Assembly (NCBI RefSeq): GCF_900496995.4
Contig: NC_044004.1
Coordinates: 77,631,538 to 77,695,537, forward strand
Origin: Aquila chrysaetos chrysaetos
Taxonomy: Eukaryota; Chordata; Aves; Accipitriformes; Accipitridae
DNA length: 64,000 bases
Direction: 5' to 3'
Made by a program: the position numbers and the translations under genes
Part shown: piece by piece, positions 37,636-49,112 of the stretch
Layout of the letters: every line of letters starts with the position of its first letter
How positions within the stretch are numbered: position 1 is the first letter of the stretch
Notes under the pieces: generated by a model
Database searches by the model: none
What the model was told of the DNA's origin: nothing
What the model saw: the letters and a program-made list of their open reading frames with translations, nothing else

Positions 37636-38063
37636 AGAAGAAGTCGCGGAGAGGCACTTGCTTTCGAGGCGCACCTCAGCAAGTTGCAAACGAAGCTAAG
37701 AGGCAGAGCGTAATGGCTCTGCGAGCCCTCTGCAAACTGCCATGTGCTTGCTGTTGCTGTCGGGAGGCCGATTGACAGGCTTGCAGCACGTCAGGGAGAA
37801 AACAGCAACAGAAGGCAGCCCCGGACGCGAAGAAAAAAAAAAAAAAAAAAAACCACCAAAAAACCAAAACCTCTCGCACGAAAACTCCACGGAGCCTCCT
37901 CGGTCTTCCGAGAGGATCCAACGAGGCTCCGGCAACGCAACGCCACATCCCCGCGTTAAGGCAAGCCGGATCAATTACCCAGCCGGCGGGGTTTTTTTTT
38001 TAATTACCAGCAAACTGTGACCGGCTTAGCGGCGCTCACTCGGGACGACGAGAGACCCTCGCT

Positions 38064-38155
38064 CCGGCCGCTGCGGTGGCTTCCCCGCGGACCGCACCGA
38101 ACGCCCTCCGGAGGGCGTTCGGTGCGGTCCGCGGGGAAGCCACCGCAGCGGCCGG
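38064..38155. repeat. 92-bp perfect palindrome (46-bp arms, no spacer)
   Basis: The left arm is 38,064-38,109 and the right arm 38,110-38,155. The centre is CCTCC|GGAGG. Every position pairs across the arms, and pairing continues for three more bases if one extra G at 38,156 is bulged. The arms are GC-rich and lie inside the CpG island, about 120 bp inside the inferred intron 1. It could extrude a cruciform or form a fully paired hairpin in pre-mRNA, or it could be a fold-back artefact. Confidence 0.95.
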
Positions 38156-38277
38156 GAGCCGCTCGCCTGCCCCGGCCGCCCCCGAAGCCCTTCTCCCTTC
38201 CCGCTGCCTGCGAGAACCCCTCACCCCCGGGCACCTGATGCGGCGGGGGGAGAGCGTCGAGCACCGCCCGGTCTTAC

Positions 38278-38480
38278 CTAAGGCCAAGGTGAACGCCTGC
38301 TTCCCGAGGCACATTGGCGGCCCCGGCGCGGAGTCCAGCCCGGGCAGTGTAGGCAGCCGCGCCGTCCCGCACGCCCGTTCCGCCGCGCTGTCCCGCCGCC
38401 GTTCCGGAGTGACTCCGGCCGCTCCCCGCCGCCTTTCAGCGCGCAGCCCCCGCCCGCCGCCCGGCCGCGCCCCCGTGATG
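38278..38480 (-). other. SPRY1: Candidate non-coding first exon of SPRY1
   Basis: On the minus strand the sequence GCCTTAG|GTAAGAC at 38,278/38,277 is a strong splice donor in the middle of the CpG island, correctly placed for a SPRY1 first exon. The upstream limit is not determined; no TATA box is seen. A CCAAT motif (minus strand) lies at 38,317-38,313, within the proposed exon, which leaves the TSS uncertain. An ATG at 38,314 is open to the donor and, if spliced to 33,944, is in frame with the overlapping uORF. Confidence 0.45.
38404..38418. repeat. 15-bp odd palindrome CCGGAGT-G-ACTCCGG
   Basis: Seven-base arms around a central G, with an AP-1-like TGACTC core, inside the candidate first exon region. 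It may be a protein-binding site or chance in GC-rich DNA. Confidence 0.4.
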
Positions 38481-38483
38481 TCA
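38476..38483. promoter_or_regulatory. CRE/ATF-like motif TGATGTCA
   Basis: A one-base variant of the palindromic CRE TGACGTCA, near the upstream edge of the candidate first exon in the CpG island. Sequence match only. Confidence 0.25.
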
Positions 38484-38565
38484 ATGTGTCACTCCGCGGC
38501 GACCCCGAAATCCCGGAGTGGATTTTTCCACGACCTCCCGGTAGCCGCTCCCCGCACGGGTCACG

Positions 38566-38589
38566 GCCGCCGCCGCCGCCGCCGCCGCC
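38566..38589. repeat. (GCC)8 trinucleotide repeat
   Basis: Eight exact GCC units, reading GGC on the SPRY1 sense strand, near the proposed promoter/first exon. CGG-type repeats in 5' regions of CpG-island genes are common. Confidence 0.9.
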
Positions 38590-39304
38590 TTCCTTCCCCC
38601 CCCCCCCACACGCCGCCTCACAACCACCGCGGGCGAGGCGGCGGTGCCTGCGTGTGCGTGAGCGAACCTGCCCCTCGCCGCCGCCACGGCTCGGGTGGCG
38701 GCTCCCGGCCCCGCCGTGGTGTGATCCCGGCCGGCAGAGGGAGCGCGGAGGAGCGGGAGGCCGCCGGTGCAGCGGGAGGGCCCGGCCGCCGTGGGCTGAA
38801 GGGGAGGCGGCAGGTGAAGGCGAGGCGGTGGAAGGAAAGGGATTTATTTCTGGGTGGCGGGTGGCAGAAGAGCGTGTCGCGGGGCTGGAGCCGTGCGGCT
38901 CTCCTCCCGTAACGGAGGAGATTTCGGGGAGATTTCTTTTCCGGGCGTTTCAGCAGCGGCGGCTTTCACGCAGGGTCGAGCCAGGTGGAATAGCCATTAA
39001 TTTAATACCCGTAAAACGCTTCTGCTTCTTTCGGCCTAGGAAGGAGGCAGCTGAGGACTTCAGAAAGCACTGACCCTCGTAATCCTTCCGTTAGGCTGGA
39101 ATCGGCTCTTCCTGCCGTTTTACAGACGGTACGGAAGCACCGGGAGATGGTACGGTTTACCCGGTTGTCTTCCTCTACCGCCTTTCCCGGCCGGAGACCG
39201 CAGGGTGCCCTCCGAAATTCATCGCTGCGTTTCTGCCGCGGTGCTGGAGACATCACAGTGATGCCTCCAAAGCCATCGCTTTTATGGCCAAATATTATCT
39301 TTGA

Positions 39305-39385
39305 TGCATGTTTTGGGGTTGGTTGGTGGGTTGGTTGGGGGTTTTTTTGGTTTTGGTTTTTGTTGTTGTTGTGGTGGTTTTTTGA
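39305..39385. repeat. G/T-rich (keto) low-complexity tract
   Basis: GGTTGGTTGGT, then GGGTTTTTTTGG, then GTTGTTGTTG units, almost free of A and C, at the upstream edge of the SPRY1 CpG island. It resembles the other G/T or A/C tracts scattered in the window. Confidence 0.85.
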
Positions 39386-42300
39386 CTAAAGTGTTTTAAA
39401 AGGCAACTAAAAGAACACGGAGAAATGATGTAAAAAGCAATCAAAATTCTGAGAATTATTTCATAACGACACGCAACGTATCGGAACAGTTGAGACTTAT
39501 AGTGCTTGGCTAAACATCGCTGTAGCCCCAAGTTTATCTGAAACATTCTAACGGGCTTTTTACAGTCTCTTTCACAAAAATCATAATTCTCCCACCTTTT
39601 GCCCCAAAGAAGGAAAAAAAAAAGTATTAAGAATACATGGAGCTGCTTAGCAGGAACATTCACCTGAAAGCAGATAATCCCTACAAACGAGAACACACCA
39701 GTACAAAGGTATTCTTCTGTGACATCTGGTCTGTCCACCCAGATCACGCTTACGGATGTAGCGCAACTATTTTTCATTAAACTTCACCAGGCTGGGAAAG
39801 AAAATACCCAAACTACGTTTCTTTAATTTCCATCATTATACAAAAACTTTACTTCGACCACATATTTCTCTATGAAATAAAATCTTTATGCATTAAAGGT
39901 TATATACTGTATATCACTAATACTTCCAAGTTTGTAATTAACAGGCTGCTGATATGGACGAACTATAAATACTGTCTTCCAACTACAGAGGCTGAAGTGA
40001 CAAACAGCAGCATAAAAATCTTTGGCACGGTCATAAAAATATCCCAGTTCATCATTAATATTGCGAGGGGAATTAGAAAATGTGGTTGGTCACCAAAAGC
40101 GTTCTCAGACACACTACGAGCACAAAGTACAAAACCATGTTCAGTTAAATCCGTCTGAAAACTTTGGAACCTATCACAGTTCGAACCCACAAAAATTCCT
40201 ACCAAAGAACAAAAATGACTTGAGAGAACTACTAACACAAATTACCCCCGCAGAGTAGCGCTTAGTGGTGCGAATCTTATCTTCTCCTGCTATATTTTAG
40301 CTTTCTGTCACAAAACAGCTCCGTTTTGCGTAAAGACAAACCCAAAGACGCAGCATTTGTGTAGGTGTGCTACGTACAGCAATTCTTGCAGCGACATCGA
40401 CAGCATCAGCGGCGGCAGTAGGTGAGCTGCAGGCGAACGGCAGGTAATCGAGCCTTTCGGGTTAGCGGGGCTCCGCTCTGCGGCTGAGAATACTCGTATT
40501 TAGCAACTGACTGTCTTCTCACAGAAGCTCCTACGTGTTTTTCCTAGGATACTACTGTAAAAACATGGCTTAACACCTTTCCTTTCACATCTCTAAAGCC
40601 GGTACTACCTTAAAAAAACCATGCCAAGCGTTAAGAGCTTGATTTTAGAAATACAGTACTGGGCTTGAATGGGTCAGTAAAACAGGCAAGAATACTGGCA
40701 GCAGTTTGCTGTCACTTGGCACCTGAATTAACACTTCACTGAAACAAGGGAAAACCCTACAGCTATATCAGAAGGCTCCCCGCAGACTCAAGCAAACACG
40801 CCTGCATGTCACGCAAGTCATCTCATTAGATTTTTCTTGGAAAGGATAGCAGCGGGAAGCTTTCGTTAGAAAAAGGAGAGCTAGAATGCTGGAGACTAAA
40901 TTGGCAACTTGGAAGAGGATTGACACACCTTATGACTACATCCTGGCACAACCTTAATTTGAGGATTGACACACAGACAGGAATCCGATGCAACCAAGTT
41001 ATTTTCTATCTCCAAACTGTCATCTAAAGGTGCCTGTTGCTCCCACTGACAACAAGTCAAGAGGGACCAGCCCTTTGTGCCCAAAGTTAATCCTTCTGAA
41101 AAACCTCCCAGAACTGGGTTCAAGAGACTGAATGATGGCTGACAGTCATCATTCAATCCCTGTTTCCGTTTTCACTTCGAGGATTACGTACTGGAGATCA
41201 TCTCCACCTTCTGCAGTCATATGCTACTTCTCCCTCGTGCAAGCTTCGGCGTGCCAAAAGGCGTGTTGGACAAAATAAAAGTGTCCCTCGTTGGGTTTTG
41301 TTTGGTTTTTTCCCTTAATCCACACCCAGAAGTAACTTTCATCTCGAGGTCACTTGATTGACCTTTATAGGTAGTGAACTACACCTTTGTAAAGATGAAT
41401 TGGATAAACCGCGATCCTCCCGCTATCAGTGACGAGCAACGCTGCTCCCGTGTTGCGTCCCACCTGGGAATACCATCGTATTTCCCACGAAGCGGCATCT
41501 CCGCTAGGCACAGATCCCAGCCGAGGAGGAGGAGGACACGTACTCAGTCCCAGACACTGGGACTTCTCTCTTCCTTCTAGGCAGTGGGAGGTGGCTTAGT
41601 CTGTGAAAAGCAAGAGCTATCCTATCTATCAATCGGCACTGTATCCTTTCAGACAGAAGAGGTGACAAACAGCCTGTACTTGAAGCATTCGACATTTACT
41701 GTTCCTGTCAGTCATCTTCTGTGGTGATAACTATCTTAGGCCAATATGGCTTTGAGGAGACTCAGCAGAGAAAGTGTTTACGCAAGTTATTTGTCAGTTA
41801 ATAACCAACCTTCACAGCTGTAACAACATTTCTGAAGTTATAGAGGAATTCAAAAGCATTTTAAAAAACCCCACACGTTGGCATTTGTAACGAAGTTATA
41901 ATCGAAATCGTTGCGCCAGTCTCGCCTGTAGAATGTGCGAGTCCTGTAGTTCCCCCGCCAGCCGTGCAGCGCTAATCTTGCAGAGGTGGGTGTCGGGAGA
42001 AACAGCTGGAACCCGCGGCTCCCAAAAGCTTCGCGCGTCAGCAGCTTGGACGTTGCGCTAGGTGGAATTTTGCGGGTGTTAGCGTTTGGAGGCTCGGGAC
42101 CCACAGCGTGCTCGGAGAGCCTCAGAAACTCTCAGTGCAAGGAAGCCATACATGCTCATTGGGATAAGATCGGTACAACTGAATTTTTAACGCTTACACG
42201 AGTAGGCCTATATATAGTGGAAAAAAAACCCAACAAACCAACAAAATCCTACAGTCGCTATTAAACACTGCTGTAATAATAAGCGTTGTGGGCAGTTTCC

Positions 42301-43847
42301 TATCAGCTCATTGAAAACCTTGGCGGTCCTGGCTTAAGCTGGTTGGCGCGCGAGGCGAAATAAAGCTATTCCGAAGAGCTGAAGTGAAAACCATAGGTGC
42401 TGAGGTGAAAGGCATACCCCAAAAGGTACAGCGAATCATTTCAGGGTAAGGAAGAGAAAGTGAAGGGTGATGTGAGGTAGCGTTTCCGATCACGCTCTCT
42501 GCTAGACAGGTTGACCTTTATCTGAGATCAAAGGCACCAGTAGCTGGGGATTTCTTCAGCTTCTGCACAAGGACTGTTCTTCAAGCTGTCTGAAGAAGCG
42601 CAGCCGTGTGAAGCTACTCCTCGCCGTCACTGCACGGGCTGGGGGTAGGCACACAGGAAATCCTCAGTTGCAAATACAATCTTGAGTTTTCTCTTTAGAA
42701 GATAACATCAGTTTTTCTTAGAGGCAGAAGAGATAGTAAAAGGCAGCAGCCAGGCAAACCTCTGAGAACAAAGGGACGAACCTCCACATGAACCTGCTTC
42801 ATGAGCATTTGAACGTTCAATCAAAGTACAGGGGAAACGCTGCAGAGCTAGGGTTTTGGTCCATGCCCAAATTCAGCACAAGTTAAAAAGAGAGAACCTG
42901 CAAAGCTTCGCACAGTAAGTTGGGAGTCTGAGAACATGCTTCCCTTCCCCATCTCTTGCACCGTATCAGAGAAACGAGTTTTTTCCTTGGGTGTTCCTCC
43001 CAAGGACGGAGAGCAGCTGGAGATACGGGGTTTGGTGGTCAGGTCAGCGACACCCGCTAGCTATTTCTGAATCACTGAAAGGTCAGTTTGGTAAACGGGG
43101 ATTAGCCAGAAACACTGCGGGACGGGGGGGGGCTGCAACTTAGGTAGAACCTATGTGATTTTTTGGCCTTCCCAAATGGTCGTTTTTAATGCTATCTTGC
43201 TTTTGCTGTGAAGAATAGCAAAGGAACTTTTGCTGTCAAAAATGTAATTGAAGACAAATAGCATTGAAGAAAAGCTGTAGGAAAGACAACACACCAGTAA
43301 AGGCACCTAACAAGAGGCAAAACTTGACTCTCCGAAGTGCGGGCCACAGCACGTCTCTTCATTTTTCACTACTCGCTTGCCATATAGGCAACTGGTACAT
43401 TCACATTTCTCCTTCAGATCTCCACAGTTATTTGTGGTCTGATCAAGTTTATTTCTTCCTTGGAGAACTGTCTCTGTAGACTTCACGTTTAGCTGCTGTA
43501 CTCATTGTCTGCACTTATACAAGATATGCTGCTAAGGTACTGATGATGTCTTCGTTACTTTGTACTAATTTTTAACTCTTTTAGCAAATTAGCTAATGTT
43601 ACTTCATCTGCCTGTATAAAAAACTTTGTGAAAAAGGAAAATTGTCATTATTACTTAATACAGATAACAACTTACTCACATCCATTGTAAATTACATTAT
43701 CTGTGACGCGTTGTTTCCCGTCTTAGCACGAAGCAAGCTGCCTTTTATTATCCATTGAGACACAATTCCTTGCACAGAAATTAGAATAAGCTCTGCTCTG
43801 TTTCAGTTTTCACCGACAGGAACTCTCCTGTGTTGAACTACATCATC

Positions 43848-43851
<4 letters not shown>

Positions 43852-43907
<56 letters not shown>
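43852..43907. repeat. (AT)28 microsatellite
   Basis: Fifty-six bases of uninterrupted AT dinucleotide. Confidence 0.95.
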
Positions 43908-43910
<3 letters not shown>

Positions 43911-46115
43911 GTAGTTTTAACATCACTAAGGAGAAGGAAACAAGGGTCTATGAAGCTAAGAGGAGGGCTAAGTGTTAAAAGCTCTTCTTTCTTTCTCCTA
44001 ATTTTGGATTGGGCACACTTCAAAATGTCTCAGTCCTGACTCTGCTCTGTTCGTTTGCTGTCAGAGACTGCAAAAAGACTCATCACTGCAAAGCCGCATT
44101 ATAAAAGTATTAGTCAATTAAGAGAGTAATTGTTTGGGTGGCTCCTTCGACCTACCTCTTATTTGAAGGCCTGGCACCTGACCGAATGCTCAACTTTTTC
44201 CATTAAGATTTTACCAGGTGAAAATTCCGTCCACGCATGAGATGAGGTGGCTGAGCAAACCCCAGCTCCCCAGAAGGAAGCCGCGTGTCGGAGCCCTTGA
44301 ACGCAAAAGCCCGTTACTGTGGCAGAGGGCACAAACCAAGACCACGCTCGGTGGAAGCAGTTCTCGCTTCTCTCCTTCAAGACAGCTCGTTCCGACGCGA
44401 ATTTTATCTTTGAAAGGTGCCGGATTCCTGGATTATGGCATCAGATCCCAGGCTCCCCAGTTGTATTCTGCTTCATTTTTAGCTACAATTGATACAAGAA
44501 AACCGCAACACTAATGTGAAGACTATACTGATTCAGTGGGTGGAGGAAACCTGGGTAATTCAATTTCTGCAACCATACCAGTTCAGGTGGGTTCTCTTTG
44601 GTTTTTTTAAGGCCACTAAACTGTTTTTCCATTTCTCTTGCTTTCTTCTACAGCTGAGTTAGGTAACAAACAGGTGGAGCTACAAAGATTCTCCTGGTGG
44701 GATTAAGTACTGTAGATCTAGCTGTGTAAGTATGTGCTGAGAGCTGAGGGAAAGGAGGTGGCTGTTTTAATTATAGCTGATAAAAAACTAGCCAGAGGAA
44801 ATCCACCATGACTGAATAATAGCATTTAGCTTCAAAAACAACCAAGGAACAAACCTTTCCCATTTCTGCTCGAGAAGTGGCCACTCCCCAGGTGTGGACT
44901 GCATTATCAGAGGAAGAGGTAAAGCTCTCTGCTAATTTAAATACATGGCTCTGTGTATGTTTTTATTATCTAACCACTTGTGGCGACTCGGGTATTAGTA
45001 CATCTCTAGGAATGCCTATTATTTATCAGGTTGTGCAATCCGTCACTGTCAGCTGAAGGAGGTCTCGGGAGCAGCGTTTCTAATTTGATTTGAAAATATA
45101 CATGGAAACCTGAGACTGCTTTTAGCAAGAATGATGGGGTTGGCCTAATGAACACAATCTCTTTTGTCGTTCTCAAGAACAGTGTGTCAACAACTAAGTT
45201 TAGGTTCCCTCCACAGCTGTAACAGCTTCTGTAGAGAAGCAGTAACTTAACATCTATGTCACGTTCTTGGTTCTGCTTTACCAATCGAAAGGCATTTCAA
45301 TGAGATTGTAACAGACAACCTTTGATTCCCTGGAATGCAAGCAGGGAGGAAGTTTTTCCATGGATCCCTTGAAAAGAAGTTTACACCAAGCAATGATTTT
45401 TTTCACAGAAACTTCTTCCCCTGAACCTTAATACAGGTGCATGATACCAAACGATGCTTATGAAAGCACGTATCTAGAGACGCAGTTCCCAAATAGCTAG
45501 GGCACCAGAAACTGGCTACAGGAAAATGAACGCGCCACAGAATGTCTCTGTGGCAGAGCCGCATGTGTTTCTGGCTGCAGCATCAGCCACTTCAGTACAT
45601 AAGTATTTACCAATTCTGACTTCTCATGGGAAAAAACAAAGCGACTAACCCCACACCTTTCTTTTTTACAGTTGAAAAGACATGGGAAAGATCTCTCGCC
45701 ACAACTCTGGAAGAGTACAGCAACATCACGGGTAGCTTGCTGCATCCCAATAAGAGAGTGATAAAATATAATTTCACTATTAATCTGGCTTTTTTTTTTT
45801 TCCCCCCCAATTTTCTGGGTCTTCTTCAAAAGATTCTGGCTTGCATTTGGCAATTCAAGCATTAAGCGCCAAGATATCCCTTGCATGTCTGATGTTGTTT
45901 GTTGTACTCTAGAAGAGCTTGCTAATCACATCTTGAAATTTTGCTCTATAACAACAGCTATCTGTCAAGGAATATTCAGTGTCAAGGGCTGGATTCTGTT
46001 CCTAGGGAAATCAAAGTGAATCTTGTTTTCCTTTGGGATTGATGAAGTCAGGAGACTTCTGTGTTCTGGAGATAGTTTGTGTGTTTGCTCTTTGTATCTA
46101 ATATATCCATGGTTT

Positions 46116-46210
46116 ATATATATATATATATATACACACACACATATACACACACACACATATATATACACACACACACACACATATATATATAATATAT
46201 ATAAAATATT
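46116..46210. repeat. Compound (TA)n/(CA)n microsatellite
   Basis: Alternating blocks of TA and CA dinucleotides, all purine-pyrimidine alternating, for about 90 bp. Confidence 0.95.
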
Positions 46211-47139
46211 ATCCCTCAAGAGCTTTTGGGTTGAAAAGGTCAGATTTCTCTCACCAAAAAGAACTGGGAAAACCCTTGACAATAAAGAACATATAGCACA
46301 CGTGATGACGCACATACTGTCGTGTTATTGATGAAAAAACCTCTCATTTCCATCAGGGTGGGAGACAGGCCGTGGATGAGGCAGGAACTGTGCCGCTCTC
46401 ACTCAACACGAGCCGGTAGGAAAGCTTGCACTGCCTCTCCTGCTGGCTCTCACCCAGAAGAACATGTACAGACACACACTTCACACGTGTATGTTACGAG
46501 ACCAAAAATTGTGTGTCTCTCTGTGTGTTGGGGGGTGGGGTGGTCCCTCTTTTAGATTCCCTCAATAAGTCTCTATTTTGAAACCACTACCGTGATTCTT
46601 GTTTCTTTCTGCGATTCATTAAACACGCTATTCTTGAGAAGCCAAAGAATTCCAACATATAAAGGTCCCATCTACTGCTGAAACATACTTTGTTAAAGCA
46701 TCTCAAAGCCTAATTAGGATCTTGTATCTATTGCTTCCCAAGTTCAGGAAACTGAAGTTCAGTAATTTTGAAAATTATGCAGAGAATGGATTTTTCCCCT
46801 GAAGTAGCACACTGACCTTCCAAAACACTGCAGTAATGCTACTGCAAGAAGACATTTCTTGCTGTAATACTGAAGGATTCACAAGGGAGGGACTGTACTG
46901 TTGTTTACAGCTGTTTGCGTAGATTTACAGGGGTATAATCTGGCTTAAAAGAAGCATCTGAATAAAGATAAAAATACCAAGTGTGTCCAGTTGAAAAATA
47001 CAAAACGCAGTGCCTTTTCCAGCATACTTATTGTGTGTGTTTCCACTGCTTTTTTATGTTAGCTTAGAAGTGTGGACATCATTGCCTGACTGAATTCAGA
47101 GCTTGTAGTAATTTTCCGTCCCGTTTATTAAATACAGGA

Positions 47140-47158
47140 CCCCCCCCCCCCCCCCCCC
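47140..47158. repeat. C19 homopolymer
   Basis: Uninterrupted C-run in AT-rich sequence. Confidence 0.9.
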
Positions 47159-47342
47159 GCCCGACAACAGTTCCCTAGTGCGTTCTAAGACGGACCTCAG
47201 CGTATTCAGAAAAGGTCGTCTTCAGCTTCAGCAGATATTGAGGACAACTGCTCAGCTGTAATTTATGTCCATACCTCTTAAAGTAAGTGAAATAGCTGTC
47301 ATCACCAGGCTGGATGTCAGCTCTGTAAAGGGTAATTATCAA

Positions 47343-47386
47343 AACTTAAACATCGATCTGTTAGAACTTAAACACCGCTCTGTTCT
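47343..47386. repeat. 22-bp imperfect tandem duplication
   Basis: Two adjacent copies beginning AACTTAAACA, about 18 of 22 bases identical. Confidence 0.75.
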
Positions 47387-49080
47387 TATAGCAAACTACC
47401 ACTACTTTTCTCATTCTTCTCCAAATGCCCCATCTCCAGCAAATTTAAACAGAAGCCTATGATAGTCTTATGCAGCTAAGATAGAGTTTTCAGCATATTG
47501 CTACCATATGCTGAGTTTTTGTTGAAGGTCTCGTGCAGGTTGCACATCAGGGCTCTCAGAAGTAGCGCTACTCATATTTCATCACACAAACAGTGTGAAA
47601 CATGGGAAGTAAATGGAAAACAACATTTTTGGAGCTGGACCGGTGTCAAGAATTACTTTTCAAAACCCTTTGCTGTTCTTTTTTAAACTTGCCACATGAA
47701 AAAAATAACTTTGAGTCAATTACAAACACTCCTGTAGACTCATTAGCTCCTGTAGACTTAATTTTCCAGGGTGCCAATTGCTTTAAAGTAAAAGTGCTCA
47801 GCGCTTCTTAGGAAGACACAGAAAGAATCAGTTGCTCAGAGACTTCTTTCTAAAGCAGGAAGGGAAAATTCCTATCGTCTAACCTCCCTGGGCAGATCTT
47901 GAAAACATTGTCTTTTATTCTTAGCAGTGTTATTGAAACATACCGCCCTAGCACTAAACGCTACCTAGATGTCAAGTCAATTCTATAGCAATTATCAATT
48001 TCAGTCAGCATAAGTTACCGATATCACCTTATATATATACCGGTCATAGCAGTACTGAATATAAAAGCTAAACTCTACTGAAAGGTAGATGCAAAAAAGT
48101 TGAAGCTTTTAAAAAAACCCAAACTAACTCAAAACCAGAACTCTTGCAAAAGAGTCTCTTACTGAAACATAGGAAATATTTGATATTTAAAATAATATAA
48201 AAAATGGAGTCTGCCACTGAAACAGCTTAGAGAGGTGAATTTTCAGCTATCACATACCCACACACTTGAGAACACAGACCTGTCAATAAAAGCGTATCTA
48301 ATCTCAAGTGCATTTGTAGGTTCCCTGTCAACTGATGTTGGGAACTTCTGATGGTATGGATTTTCTAAATTACATGCATCTTCCCATGTACTGTTAGGTA
48401 CTCGAATACCAATATGTATGCTAATTTGTACCTATAAAGATGCAAAGTAAATGTGAGAGATGTAGTAAATATGAAACACTGTTTATTTCAACTTTGCTCT
48501 TTGCGGAACAGCTAAACTAGCTAAACTGTTGATATTAGAGGTAGTTTAGACAGAAGATGGCTTGAACTAAAAGAAAAAAAAGAAAAAATATTTTTTCACT
48601 GTATGTCATGGAAGATCACTTCATTTCCAGTGAAATCACAACGCTATGAGGAAGGGGCAGACAAACTGCAATAAACGTTTTCAAAAACATCAATAAAATT
48701 GTATTTGTAAACGCAGGTTGAAGAACAGGCTCCAGAGCAAAGCCTTCAAACAGCAGAATCCAGTCAGCACTGCATGTTTTCTTCCTCATCCTTGCCAAGG
48801 TTGCATATGCAGTGCTCCAGAAAGAGACCCTGCATTTCCTACTGCTCTTTCAAGCTTTGGGAAAAAAAGATACTGGAGTTCCCAGCGCTGTGGACTTCAC
48901 TAACGTCAAATGCATTTTTAATCTTGGTAATAAAAAATAAGTTGCATAGCCTCACCGAAAGTAAAATTCCTGGACACCAATTGAGCTGTTTAAAGCCTGC
49001 TGACAGTGCTCAAAACTGAAAGCCACTCTGTTGGGTCTCGAAGCAGGTCGTAATACAAGGCAAGACCCACGGTTTTGGAA

Positions 49081-49112
49081 ACGGTATTAACATTCAACGG
49101 TATTAACATTCA
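49081..49112. repeat. 16-bp tandem duplication
   Basis: ACGGTATTAACATTCA occurs twice, head to tail with no change. Confidence 0.95.

Larger units (their letters stand above)
33945..38277 (-). other. SPRY1: SPRY1 5' intron (inferred)
   Basis: This is the interval between the coding-exon acceptor (33,945) and the best minus-strand donor in the CpG island (38,277). Its coding-proximal part (33.95-35.7 kb) is ordinary AT-rich sequence with an A16T8 run at 34,215-34,238. Its distal part is inside the CpG island and holds most of the homopolymers and the palindrome. The boundaries depend on the inferred donor. An alternative donor at 36,797 would give a shorter intron from a second first exon. 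Confidence 0.5.
35780..39260. promoter_or_regulatory. CpG island, SPRY1 promoter region
   Basis: A stretch of about 3.5 kb that is strikingly GC- and CpG-rich compared with the AT-rich flanks on both sides. It lies upstream of the SPRY1 coding exon and contains both candidate splice donors. Overlapping long open frames on both strands here reflect a scarcity of stop codons in GC-rich DNA, not coding capacity. It contains a CCG repeat, several G/C homopolymers, potential G-quadruplex sequence, and a 92-bp palindrome. It is taken as the SPRY1 promoter island. Confidence 0.85.

Noticed and set aside
38076..38912. 278-codon plus-strand open frame in the CpG island
   Set aside because: It crosses the palindrome and CCG repeat, is Arg/Pro/Gly-rich as expected of GC-rich DNA, has competing open frames on the other strand, and matches no known protein.
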